This document shows positions 15,901 to 25,200 of a stretch of DNA of 51,837 nt, one piece after another. Location of the stretch: contig JBFLYZ010000023.1 of NCBI GenBank assembly GCA_040756415.1, positions 1 through 51,837 of the forward strand, in the 5' to 3' direction. The stretch comes from JBFLYZ01 sp040756415 (GTDB lineage Bacteria; Bacteroidota; Bacteroidia; JADZBD01). Numbering within the stretch: the stretch's first letter is position 1; each line of letters begins with the position of its first letter. Below the pieces are notes generated by a model. The model saw nothing but the letters and a program-made list of their open reading frames with translations, was not told the origin of the DNA and did not search any database. A program made the translations under genes and the position numbers.

Positions 15901-17712
15901 GTGCAGAACATTCGCAACATAGCTATCATCGCCCACGTTGACCACGGCAAAACGACCCTGGTCGATAAGATATTGCACCAGTGCAAACTGTTCCGCGAGA
16001 ACCAGGAAACGGGCGAGCTCATACTCGACAACAACGACCTGGAGCGCGAGCGGGGCATTACCATTCTGGCCAAGAACGTATCGGTAACCTACAAAGGCAC
16101 CAAGATCAATATCATTGATACGCCCGGTCACGCTGATTTTGGAGGAGAGGTGGAGCGCGTGCTGAATATGGCCGATGGCGTGCTGCTGCTGGTCGATGCC
16201 TTTGAAGGGCCTATGCCGCAGACCCGTTTTGTTTTGCAGAAAGCCCTGCAGCAGGGTCTCAGGGCCATCGTGGTCATTAACAAGGTAGATAAGCCCAATT
16301 GCCGCCCCGATGAAGTGCATGATGCGGTGTTCGATCTGTTCTTCAATCTTTCGGCAACCGAAGAGCAACTGAACTTCACTACCGTTTACGGTTCTTCCAA
16401 GCAGGGCTGGATGGGGCCGGATTACCAGAACCCGACCGGCAACATCACCCCCCTGCTCGATGCCATCCTCGAGAATATTCCGGCCGCGCCTTACCGCGAA
16501 GGCAGCCTGCAGATGCAGATCACCTCGCTCGATTATTCCTCTTTCGTGGGGCGCATCGCGGTAGGACGCGTGTACCGCGGAACCATACGCGAGAACATGC
16601 CCGTATCGCTCGTTAAGCGTGACGGGAATGTGATCCGCTCGCGCGTAAAGGAGTTATATACCTTCGATGGATTGGGAAAAGCCAGGGCCAGCGAAGTGAA
16701 GGCGGGCGATATCTGCGCTCTCACCGGCATAGAAGGCTTTGAGATAGGCGATACGATCGCTGATTTTAAAAAGCCGGAAGGCCTTACCCCCATCGCTATT
16801 GACGAGCCCACGATGAGCATGCTCTTCACCATCAACAATTCGCCTTTCTTCGGCAGGGATGGGAAGTTCGTTACATCCAGGCACCTGCGCGACCGCTTAT
16901 ATAAGGAACTCGAAAAGAACCTGGCCCTGCGTGTGGAAGAAACATCGTCTCCCGATTCGTACCTGGTCTATGGAAGGGGCATACTCCACCTTTCCATCCT
17001 GATCGAGACCATGCGAAGGGAGGGCTATGAGCTGCAGGTGGGGCAGCCCCAGGTCATTATCAAAGAGATCGATGGCGTGAAGCACGAGCCGGTGGAAATA
17101 CTGACCATCGATACGCCACAGGAAACATCGGGCAAAGTGATCGAGCAGGTGAGCCAGCGCAAAGGCGAGCTGAAGGTAATGGAACCGAAAGGCGACCTCA
17201 TTCACCTCGAGTTCGAGATCCCTTCGCGCGGACTGATCGGCCTGCGCACCAATATTCTCAATGTCACCGCAGGCGAGGCCATTATGGCGCATCGCTTCAA
17301 GTCATTCGAGCCCTGGAAAGGCGCCATCCCGCGCAGGATATCGGGTGTGCTCATATCCAAGGAAAAAGGCACTGCTGTGGCCTACTCGATCGATAAGCTG
17401 CAGGACAGGGGCAAGTACTTCATCGACCCGGGTGACGAGGTGTATACCGGCCAGGTGATAGGCGAGCACATACGGCCCGATGACCTGGTGGTGAACGTGT
17501 GTACGGAAAAAAAACTTACCAATATGCGCGCCTCGGGAAGCGATGAGAAAATGCGCATAGCGCCCAAGGTCAACTTCTCGCTCGAAGAAGCCATGGAGTA
17601 CATCCAGGCGGATGAATACGTGGAGATCACGCCCCGGCACATCCGCATGCGCAAGATCCATCTCGATGAGAACGAGCGCAAGCGCTTCCAGAAAAAAGAA
17701 GAAGAGGTATAA
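15901..17712 (+). CDS. typA: Ribosome-associated GTPase TypA/BipA
   Basis: A 603-residue translational GTPase. G1 is AHVDHGKTT, G3 is DTPGHADFGGEVERV, G4 is NKVD, and the switch region contains ERGITI. Elongation-factor-type domains 2, 3 and 5 follow, and the C-terminal TypA-specific domain includes RGLIGLRTN. It binds 70S ribosomes and helps 50S assembly and stress or cold adaptation in other bacteria. The start codon is GTG (MQNIRNIAIIAHVDHGK is the typical family start). It is monocistronic, with a -7 box upstream and a terminator two bases after the stop. Confidence 0.97.
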   Translation: MQNIRNIAIIAHVDHGKTTLVDKILHQCKLFRENQETGELILDNNDLERERGITILAKNVSVTYKGTKINIIDTPGHADFGGEVERVLNMADGVLLLVDAFEGPMPQTRFVLQKALQQGLRAIVVINKVDKPNCRPDEVHDAVFDLFFNLSATEEQLNFTTVYGSSKQGWMGPDYQNPTGNITPLLDAILENIPAAPYREGSLQMQITSLDYSSFVGRIAVGRVYRGTIRENMPVSLVKRDGNVIRSRVKELYTFDGLGKARASEVKAGDICALTGIEGFEIGDTIADFKKPEGLTPIAIDEPTMSMLFTINNSPFFGRDGKFVTSRHLRDRLYKELEKNLALRVEETSSPDSYLVYGRGILHLSILIETMRREGYELQVGQPQVIIKEIDGVKHEPVEILTIDTPQETSGKVIEQVSQRKGELKVMEPKGDLIHLEFEIPSRGLIGLRTNILNVTAGEAIMAHRFKSFEPWKGAIPRRISGVLISKEKGTAVAYSIDKLQDRGKYFIDPGDEVYTGQVIGEHIRPDDLVVNVCTEKKLTNMRASGSDEKMRIAPKVNFSLEEAMEYIQADEYVEITPRHIRMRKIHLDENERKRFQKKEEEV

Positions 17713-17713
17713 C

Positions 17714-17746
17714 AAAAAACCCGGACGCAGCCGCCCGGGTTTTTTT
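17714..17746 (+). terminator. Bidirectional terminator after typA
   Basis: An 11-bp stem AAAAAACCCGG/CCGGGTTTTTT, with a further T. A/T tracts on both sides let it serve typA and the convergent lipoprotein gene ending at 17764. Confidence 0.9.
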
Positions 17747-17763
17747 ATGTTGCATTCGAACGA

Positions 17764-18324
17764 TCAGGCTTCCGGCTTCTTTGCCTCCTTGGGCTTGATC
17801 GATCTGGCGGCCTCAAACATGCTCATCACGGCTTTGCGGCCAAATATCTCACCGGCCACGTCCTCCACCTCGTAGGTCACGTCACCGGCCTTGACCACCG
17901 CGAAGAAGCGGTACTCATAGATCGACTTGGTAGAATCGGCAGGGGCCGCGCCCTTCATATGCCAGCAATACACGATGCCATCGGGCTGATCGACCACCAT
18001 CGTATCGAGAGCATACACTTCGTTCTGCTTGATGTCCACATCCTTTTTCGTGTTCAGGTCGCCAGCGCCTTCTTTCAGGTCGATCTGGAAGTTCTTTCCC
18101 ACTGTTATCCTCAGGCCACCGCCCATATCTTCGACTGAGAGCGGCCCGGCAGTGGAATCCGGAACATGGATGATTATGTTCTTTCCGTACTGGCTGAGAT
18201 CCAATGCCATCATTCCTTTGGGAACTTCTCCTCCGTTTCCATCCGTGGCGCCTCCACCGCAGCCCATATACAGGAGCGAGCCGGCCACGGCCAGGGTAAA
18301 CAATACGCGATTTTTGCTAGTCAT
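17764..18324 (-). CDS. Hypothetical lipoprotein
   Basis: A 186-residue protein not recognised as a known family. The N-terminus MTSKNRVLFTLAVAGSLLY, then MGCGGG, looks like a lipoprotein signal with the modified Cys near residue 22; the lipobox is loose (Y-M-G-C). The body has alternating hydrophobic positions suggesting beta structure (NIIIHVPDS, GGGLRITVGKNFQIDL) and ends in a Lys-rich tail (KPKEAKKPEA). I chose this start because an upstream in-frame Met would add 73 residues before the signal peptide, and a -7 box lies 22 bases before this ATG. It is divergent from the epimerase gene. Confidence 0.75.
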   Translation of the reverse strand: MTSKNRVLFTLAVAGSLLYMGCGGGATDGNGGEVPKGMMALDLSQYGKNIIIHVPDSTAGPLSVEDMGGGLRITVGKNFQIDLKEGAGDLNTKKDVDIKQNEVYALDTMVVDQPDGIVYCWHMKGAAPADSTKSIYEYRFFAVVKAGDVTYEVEDVAGEIFGRKAVMSMFEAARSIKPKEAKKPEA

Positions 18325-18346
18325 TGCTTGTGTTTTTTGATCCGGG

Positions 18347-18354
18347 CAAATATA
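18347..18354 (-). promoter_or_regulatory. -7 promoter box, lipoprotein gene
   Basis: The minus strand reads TATATTTG, an exact TAnnTTTG match 22 bases before the ATG at 18324. It supports the chosen start. Confidence 0.5.
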
Positions 18355-18406
18355 TAACATATCTATAATATGATGAAGCCTTCCCGCAATTCGTACATTA
18401 GCTGCG

Positions 18407-19441
18407 GTGGAACTGCATGCAGCGCCATATTTCCTTGAGTTCAGGCATCCGTTCGGGATATCTTCGGGCACGCGCAACCGAACACCTGTGGTCTTTACGC
18501 GGCTGAGCTGCGATGGCCTGTGCGGATATGGCGAGGCCTCCATGCCTCCTTATACCGGGGAAACGCACGAAAGCGCCCTGGCCTTTCTTTCAGCGGCCGG
18601 CAGGATCATCAAACGCTTCAGCGATCCCCTGCAGACCGATGCCCTGCTGGATGCGGTGGATGCCATCGCCCCCGGCAATAGCGCGGCCAAGGCAGCCATC
18701 GACATCGCCCTTCACGACCTTGCGGGTAAAGTGCAGCGAAAGCCGCTGTACGAGCTGTTCGGAACGGATCCAGCGGCTGCGCCCTATACCGTATATACGA
18801 TAGGGATAGGCGATCCCGCCCTGCTTGAAGAAAAGCTGCAGGAGGCGCTTCCTTATAAGATACTGAAGATAAAGCTGGGCAGCGCTGACGACAAGCGGCT
18901 TGTTCAGCTCATCCGAACCTATACCGACAAGCCGCTGGTGGTTGACGTGAACCAGGGGTGGGATGACAGCGCTTTCGCGCTGGATATGATACACTGGCTG
19001 TCGGAACGGCACGTGCTGCTCGTGGAGCAGCCGCTGAAAAAGAAAATGCTGGATGAAACGGCCCGCCTCACCGAGCTGAGCCCGCTGCCCGTCATTGCGG
19101 ATGAGTCGGTGCAGCGCCTGGAAGACATCGCCCGCATCAGCGGTGCGTATTCCGGCATCAACATCAAGCTGATGAAATGCGCGGGATTGCGCGAGGCGCG
19201 CAAGATGATCGCTGCAGCGCGCGGCTGCGGCCTCAAGGTGCTGATCGGCTGCATGAGCGAAACATCGTGCGCAGCCACTGCCGCTGCGCATTTAAGCCCC
19301 CTGGCCGACTGGGCCGACCTGGACGGGCCCCTGCTGATCAGGAAAGATTACTTTACGGGAATTCGGTTTGACGAGGGAAGGATCACACTGAACGATCTGC
19401 CGGGAACCGGGGCGCTGCCCGCAGAGAATTTGAAATTCTGA
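18407..19441 (+). CDS. Dipeptide epimerase (L-Ala-D/L-Glu epimerase type)
   Basis: A 344-residue enolase-superfamily protein of the muconate-lactonizing subgroup. The KxK acid/base motif is in ILKIKLG, metal ligands are in VDVNQGW, LLVEQPL and VIADES, and the second catalytic Lys is in INIKLMKCAG. This layout fits Ala-Glu epimerases that recycle murein peptides; other dipeptide specificities are common in the family. The start is GTG (VELHAAPYFLEFRHPF), with no ATG nearby. An orphan peptide-binding protein lies 3.6 kb upstream, but a functional link is speculative. Confidence 0.9.
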   Translation: MELHAAPYFLEFRHPFGISSGTRNRTPVVFTRLSCDGLCGYGEASMPPYTGETHESALAFLSAAGRIIKRFSDPLQTDALLDAVDAIAPGNSAAKAAIDIALHDLAGKVQRKPLYELFGTDPAAAPYTVYTIGIGDPALLEEKLQEALPYKILKIKLGSADDKRLVQLIRTYTDKPLVVDVNQGWDDSAFALDMIHWLSERHVLLVEQPLKKKMLDETARLTELSPLPVIADESVQRLEDIARISGAYSGINIKLMKCAGLREARKMIAAARGCGLKVLIGCMSETSCAATAAAHLSPLADWADLDGPLLIRKDYFTGIRFDEGRITLNDLPGTGALPAENLKF

Positions 19442-19467
19442 TTCACAAAAACCATGTTAAAAAAGAA

Positions 19468-19485
19468 AGGCACCTCTCGGTGCCT
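19468..19485 (-). terminator. Terminator of the lysine-rich micro-gene
   Basis: A 7-bp stem AGGCACC/GGTGCCT with a 4-base loop. On the minus strand it is followed by TTCTTTTTT and begins 8 bases after the micro-gene's stop codon, which supports that gene being transcribed. Confidence 0.85.
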
Positions 19486-19493
19486 TATCTTCT

Positions 19494-19559
19494 TTACTTC
19501 TTTCTCTTAGAAGATTTTTTCTTCTTTTTAGAGGCTTTCTTTTTTGCTTTTTTAGCCAT
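19494..19559 (-). CDS. 21-residue lysine-rich micro-protein
   Basis: An ORF of 22 codons starting MAKKAKKKAS and ending SSKRKK. Apart from the initiator Met it contains only Lys, Ala, Ser and one Arg, like a free histone H1-type tail. It has its own Rho-independent terminator 8 bases after the stop, and no longer gene overlaps it convincingly; a 66-residue ORF in another frame on the same strand covers it but lacks a natural composition. The start MAKK resembles the tail of the DksA-like protein at the window's right end. A nucleic-acid-binding or charge-neutralising role is a guess; translation is unproven. Confidence 0.6.
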   Translation of the reverse strand: MAKKAKKKASKKKKKSSKRKK

Positions 19560-19799
19560 GGTTTTTGGTTTTTGAAATTTGTTGATACGAAATAAGTCAA
19601 ATTTTTTTTACCATGACATTTTTTCAACATCTTATTTATTAACAGTTTTCTGTTCAAAAAGTTAATAACTCTGCTTTCGTTTGCCGCGTTGTGAAAAAAA
19701 ATGCGCGCGCAATTTTTCTAAATGCAAATCATTCCTGCGCGCATAAGCGGTTTTTTCATTGGAGAAATTACGGGAACACCGATCGCATGCGCGCGCGCT

Positions 19800-20138
19800 T
19801 CAAGCGGCTTTCCCGGCTCTGAATCCGCGGTAATAAAAAATGAGCGCCATGAGAAATCCCAGGCCGAACGGAAATGCCGCTGCCTCCTTCCACTCCTCAA
19901 ATTCGAAAAACTCAGCGCACATCCAGTACGAGTTGGCCGTTATCCAGAACGTGATGGCCAGGTTCAGAAACACATCATTCATCCGCTTTGTGATAAAACA
20001 GATGTAGATCGCCATGAGCAGCGTAGGCACGATCATGGTCACGCCTAACAGTTTCCATTCGAACATCCAGCAGGTGTCTTTGACCAGCCACAAAGGAATG
20101 TGAAGGTTTTCCATTTTGCGGGTATGCGGATCGAACAT
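19800..20138 (-). CDS. Small three-helix membrane protein
   Basis: A 112-residue hypothetical protein with an N-terminal amphipathic part (MFDPHTRKMENLHIPLWLVKD) and three hydrophobic helices at about 30-52 (LGVTMIVPTLLMAIYICFIT), 58-80 (FLNLAITFWITANSYWMCAEF) and 88-106. The second helix ends in an EFFEFEEWKE acidic-aromatic stretch that may sit at the membrane surface. No family recognised. The start at 20138 fits a promoter with TTG, 17 bases, TACATTTG further upstream; a longer frame would start inside that region's leader. It is divergent from the SMC operon. Confidence 0.75.
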   Translation of the reverse strand: MFDPHTRKMENLHIPLWLVKDTCWMFEWKLLGVTMIVPTLLMAIYICFITKRMNDVFLNLAITFWITANSYWMCAEFFEFEEWKEAAAFPFGLGFLMALIFYYRGFRAGKAA

Positions 20139-20183
20139 ATGAAGCGGGTTTTGAGGTTCGGAATGCAGCGTTGGTTTACGGCA

Positions 20184-20211
20184 CAAATGTATTCAAATAT
20201 TACACCGGCAA
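20184..20211 (-). promoter_or_regulatory. Promoter of the three-helix membrane protein gene
   Basis: On the minus strand TTG (20211-20209), a 17-base spacer, then TACATTTG (20191-20184). Both Bacteroidota elements are present at near-normal spacing, 45 bases before the start codon. Confidence 0.55.
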
Positions 20212-20345
20212 TGAGGTAAAATTCCTTTCGGAAATAACGCGTTTCCGCGAGTGAAAATAACTAACAATTTTCGCTGTTTTCGTTAATAACTTTTAGGGTG
20301 CGCGGAGGTAATTTCGCCTATTTTAGATGCGCTAAAAAAGCGACT

Positions 20346-21674
20346 ATGCAGAAACAGCAACTGGAACGCATTTCAGCCACGTTCGACATATTATTGCCGC
20401 AGAACAAGGAGATCTTTCTGTTGCTGGTAACGCTCCAGAGCAAGATCGACCGCCTGGAAATAGAAGACCCCTTCACCCAGCGCGATTTTGAGGATGCCGT
20501 TGACGAGGTGGCGCATGTGCTCCACCCGGGGCACGCCACCCAGAAAGAGAATATCTCCAAAAAGCTCAGCCAGTTCTATTACACCACCCTCAAGAAGGGC
20601 AATGAGTACCGTTACCAGCTTACCGTGTTCGCGCGCGATCTCGTGCGCATCATCATGAACGAGGTGGAGCCTCAGTTCGAGGAAACGGAGCTGATCCACA
20701 CCTTCAGGAGGACCCTCCAGTTGAAGGAGGACGACCTGCGGTCCATACGCAACTTCGAATACTGGCACAACTACCACTACGAGCCTTCCAAGCGCATCAT
20801 TCTTGCTCATACCGAGAACCTGCAGCGCCTGGTGGAGGCCCGCACCAGCGACCTGCGCACGCTGCTGAAGACCGACATCAATAACACCAAGGAGCTCATC
20901 ACCCGCTTCATTTCCATCTTCGAGGAGCTGGGACGCCAGACCGAAGGCCTGACCGAGACCATGAACTTTAAGCTCGAGATCATCGACATGATCAAGGCCG
21001 CGGAGCAGAACTTCCTGGACAAAAAGGAGTCGTGGGAGGTTTATACCCGCATACGCAGCGAGGTGGAGAAATTCTTCGATAATATCGATTTCCGCGTGCT
21101 CTCGATCAATGACCGCATACAGCTTTCCACTTCGCGGCTCAAAACCCTCTACGATACGCTGCAGTACAAGCAGCTCTTCAAGCTCAAGATCGAGAAATTC
21201 CTCGTCTTCCTGCTCAAGAACAGCCGCTGGACCGAAGAGGGCGTGGTGCTTCCTGAGAATATTAAGCCCCGGAAGATCCCTTACTTCCGCGAGAAGTACA
21301 TCAAGATACCCAACCTCAATTTTACCGATGTGGTGCCGCGCGATGTGCCGGAGCTGGAGGAGGATGCCGAGTACAAGAAGCTGAAGGAGATGATGAACAT
21401 GCGGGTGCTCAACCGGCAGGAAGCGATCTCGAAATGGCTGGAATCGCTGGGCAAGCAGATCGAATCGGGCAAGGATGTAGTTTACGAAGACTGCTTTCAA
21501 GCCATCTATAATGAAGAAAAGAACCTGGAAGTTCCCATCGATGTTTGTTTCGGCCTTATCCAGAAGTACGGCCGCAGCAAGGATGTGGAGATCATCATCG
21601 ATAAATCACAAGTAATTAAAGCAAAAGACGACCTGTCAACATGGAAAATGAAAATTATTCACTCCAGTTCCTAG
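20346..21674 (+). CDS. Kleisin-like subunit of a MukBEF/Mks/Wadjet-type SMC complex
   Basis: A 442-residue alpha-helical protein, first of three overlapping genes. Its position before a small MukE-like gene and a large SMC ATPase matches mukF/mksF/jetA. It has long charged helices, including FEYWHNYHYEPSKRI and LKTDINNTKELITRFI, with no catalytic motif, as expected of a kleisin bridging the SMC heads. I chose ATG 20346 (MQKQQLERI); an upstream non-ATG start adds a Cys-containing stretch of unlikely composition. It overlaps the next gene by 34 bases. The assignment rests mainly on gene order and size; sequence similarity to kleisins was not tested. Confidence 0.75.
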   Translation: MQKQQLERISATFDILLPQNKEIFLLLVTLQSKIDRLEIEDPFTQRDFEDAVDEVAHVLHPGHATQKENISKKLSQFYYTTLKKGNEYRYQLTVFARDLVRIIMNEVEPQFEETELIHTFRRTLQLKEDDLRSIRNFEYWHNYHYEPSKRIILAHTENLQRLVEARTSDLRTLLKTDINNTKELITRFISIFEELGRQTEGLTETMNFKLEIIDMIKAAEQNFLDKKESWEVYTRIRSEVEKFFDNIDFRVLSINDRIQLSTSRLKTLYDTLQYKQLFKLKIEKFLVFLLKNSRWTEEGVVLPENIKPRKIPYFREKYIKIPNLNFTDVVPRDVPELEEDAEYKKLKEMMNMRVLNRQEAISKWLESLGKQIESGKDVVYEDCFQAIYNEEKNLEVPIDVCFGLIQKYGRSKDVEIIIDKSQVIKAKDDLSTWKMKIIHSSS

Positions 21675-22297
21675 CGAACGAGACCTCGGCCAAGTATTTT
21701 GCCGATTGCGATTTCGCGCTGCGGGCTGGAAAGCACATACAGCATTACGGCTCCGATGCCAAGCTGTGGGATTATATCAGCGACCATTATGAGCCGCTGA
21801 GCCTCTATTACCAGCACCTTTTCGGGGTCTTCCTGCGCAAGGAAAGCAACGACCGCGATATTTATTTCTTCCTCGAATTTCCGGAGGATGGCAGCGGAAA
21901 GTTCACGGGCGACCGCCATCGCCTGATGGACGACCGTCACCTGATCATCGCCATCCTGCTCCTGAACATCTATAAGGAGCGCTACTTCGATTCCAAAGAG
22001 GTCAAGTGGGCGCAGATCGAGCAGGTGATCGAGGAAAGCGAGCATAAGGAGCTGTGGCAAAAGGTGCTGTACGGGGAGGTGAAACGCAATTACACCCCTA
22101 ACGAGAAAGAAGAGATGAAACGCAGGTTCGAACGTTCGCTCTCGCTTTTCGAACGGCTGGGCTGGATACACTGGGTCGATTACGAGGCTACTCATTTCGA
22201 GATCATGCCCAGCATCGATCGCGTGGCACGCCTGTACGCCAATGAAATCACCAATGTTGAACTAATGAGCGAATACATCCATGAGCAACTACCCTAG
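21641..22297 (+). CDS. MukE/MksE/JetB-like SMC accessory subunit
   Basis: A 218-residue protein with a winged-helix-like C-terminal half (MKRRFERSLSLFERLGWIHWVD, then FEIMPSIDRVARLY). In MukBEF-type complexes this subunit forms a dimer of tandem winged helices on the kleisin. Size and position agree. It overlaps the upstream gene by 34 bases and the SMC gene by 17 bases, so equal, coupled translation is likely. An HLIIAILLLNIYKERYF helix precedes the winged-helix part. Family assignment is from context plus general fold features. Confidence 0.72.
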   Translation: MENENYSLQFLANETSAKYFADCDFALRAGKHIQHYGSDAKLWDYISDHYEPLSLYYQHLFGVFLRKESNDRDIYFFLEFPEDGSGKFTGDRHRLMDDRHLIIAILLLNIYKERYFDSKEVKWAQIEQVIEESEHKELWQKVLYGEVKRNYTPNEKEEMKRRFERSLSLFERLGWIHWVDYEATHFEIMPSIDRVARLYANEITNVELMSEYIHEQLP

Positions 22298-25200
22298 AAT
22301 CTATTCCCTGTCAACGGCCGGCATCCGGCAGCATAATAATGCGGATTACCTGCTCCACCCCATCCGCACCGATTTTACCGGTGATAACGGCTTGGGAAAA
22401 TCCATCATAGCCGACCTGATGCAGCTCGTTTTCGTGCCCAAGCGCGATATGTGGAAGCCCGGCACGGAAGGCGTGGGCAAGAATGACCGCAGGATAGAAG
22501 GCATCCCGCTGAACAAGGATTACGTGCAGCATGCCTATACGTTCATCAACATCGAACGCTACCAGAACCGTTTCATCTGCATCGGCACCTATATACCCAA
22601 GAACCCCCGCCTGCCCGTCAGGCCCTTTATCGTGCAGAAAGGCGATGACTGGGAAGGCAAAACCCTCATCTCGTTCGAAAAAGCGCTCAAGTCCTGGGAT
22701 TTCCTGGGCGTGGATAAAAAAGTGCTCGACCTGAAAGAGCTGAAAGAACACCTGCTGAAGAAGCACGGCCTGCACCTGAAGGATTTCTTCCAGCATGACG
22801 AGATCCAACTGTATTACGAGTTCCTGTACAAGAACCAGTTGGTCCCCATCGATCTGACCAAGGAAAACAACCTGAAGGCTTTCGCCAAGGTGATCCAGTC
22901 GTTCGCCCGGGCCAAAACGCTTGACATCAACAACTCCAGGAGCCTGCAGAACTTCCTCTTCGAAGAGAACGAAGACATCAAAACGCTTTTTGGCGAACAA
23001 AAGGACCTGCTGGTAGGTTACATCCGCCAGTATAATATGAACCGCTCCATCATACAGGAGCTGGACAACAAGCAGAACAAGCTGATGGTACTGAAGGCCC
23101 TGCATGATGCCTACGCGGAAAAAAAGATCGATTTCCTGAAGAACGATGCCCTGCTGGCCTCGCTCAATTATGTAGACCTGCACCGGATCCACGAGGAGAA
23201 CGCCTACCGCCTGGAAATGGCCCAGAAAAGCTTCCAGCAGAATTCGCAGCAGGTGAAGATACAAACGGAGAATATCCTGAAGCTGTACAGCGAGGCCCAT
23301 GCCATCACCTCCGTGCTGAAGAGCCATTACGAGACCATACTGCCCGAGCTGAGCGATATGCGGATCGAAGAGCTTCGCACCCGCGCCAACAAGCTGAACA
23401 TTATCCTGAACGAGTTGGAAAGGGTTGCGCCCGTGTTCCGGAAGTACCAGTCGGTGAAAGCCCTGGAGCAGCAGCTTGAAAAGCAAAACGCAATAAGCGC
23501 CCGCAAGAAAAAGCTGGAGGCCCTGCGAGGTATTTCATCATTCGATTTGTTCGAGAAATCAGAGTGGGCGAAGGACTATACGAAGGCCTATGAGCACTAC
23601 CAGCAGCGCCTGGCCGAGCTGCCGCAGATCATTGCCGACCTGGAGAACCTGGTCGATATCTACGAGAGCGGTTCGACCGATTCGCTACTGATCTGGGCGG
23701 TGAACCAGAAAAAACCCCTGTCGCTGGCCCAGGAAACGGCCCTTATGCATTTCAAGGACGTATTGCTGAAGCGGCCCAAAAAAGGCGAGCCGGGCATCAA
23801 GTACACCGAAGACCCCAGGGCGCTGCTCGACTCGATCGAGGAGGATAAAGAGGGCGTATGGTTGGTGCTGGGCGAGCTGCGCGAGTTCGTCCCCTACGTG
23901 GAAAAGCAGAAGTTCAGCAATGCCAAGTCGCTGAAAGCGGCCATAGACAAGGATAAGGAAGAGATCAGGCGCAACCTGGAAGAGGCCCGGTCCGAGTTCG
24001 AGAGCATGAGCAGGCTCATGCGCGAGCTGAGCGAGATCGGCTTCAATAGCGGGATGCTCGAGGCCTACGCCACGCGGGCGGAGATCGAGAGTTTTGAGGT
24101 GGACGAGGACCTGAGCCAGGCCGTGATCGAGCTTATCCAGAACAACCTGGAGAACCTGGAGCAATACGACAAGCTGAAGGAAGAATACGTGCGGGTGAAC
24201 GATGAAGCCGTATTGATCGCCAAGCGGCAGACCGAATCGCACATCGAGCTGGAGAACATGATACGCGACATGCAGCGCTACGAAAGCGAGCTGGAGCGGC
24301 AAAAGGGAAAGAAGTATTCCGAAGACCAGCTCGAGCAGGTCAGGCGCCAGAAGGTAGACGACCTGCATTCCCTGCTGACCAATATCGAAAAGCAACTGCA
24401 GATCATGGAGCGCGAAAAGGAGGAGGCCGAGCGCAACCTGATCTCCGCTGAAGGCACGATCAATTCGTGCAAGGAGCGCGACAAGCAGCTATCGGCCGAC
24501 CTGGGCAAGGCCCGCTACGCCTTCGAGGAGAAGCGCAAAGCCCTTGAGTCGGAAACCAGCTTCAAGTTCGAGGATATACTGCAGAGCGGTGACATCGATG
24601 AGCGCAAGATCAGGAAGATGGAGTCGGAATACAATGCCGCGCGCAGGAATTACGAGGAGGAGTATACGCGCATCGTGCAATCCTTCGAAGAGACCAAAGA
24701 CCATAAGAGCCCCGAGGTGGAGAACGATAAGTTCAACTTCTTTACCCTGGTGCGCGTACTGTGCGGCAAGCTGGGCCTCGAAGGCCTATCGCCCGAGCTG
24801 GGCAAACTGAACGAAGAGCTGAAGAAGTTCGGTGACCTCCAGCTAGCCATCATCGTTAACGTGTTCTCGCAGGTCGAAAAGCAGTACCATGCCCTTAAGC
24901 GACTGGTAACCGAGCTCAACTTCTTCTTCAGCGAGAACAAGATCAGCTATGGCTACCAGTTCAGGATCGATTTCAACGAGCGGAAGGACATTACCATCGA
25001 CTGGATCGCCAAGATGCGTGAGCGGGCCAAGATACAGCGCTTTGGCGCGGACCTGTTCACCGAGCAGCAGGGCATTGATCATTCCGACAGCTCACCGGAT
25101 AAGCTCATCATCAGCATAGCCCAGCAGTTCAGTACGGTAAAGAACTGCGAGCTGGAAGACCTGCTCAACCCCAAGTTCTATTTCGAGCTGCGCGTGGGTC

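Noticed and set aside
20391..21500. 369-residue minus-strand ORF opposite the kleisin-like gene.
   Set aside because: Antisense shadow of the first SMC-operon gene; no recognisable motif and Leu/Val/Gln-biased composition. The same applies to the 391-residue one at 22311-23486.
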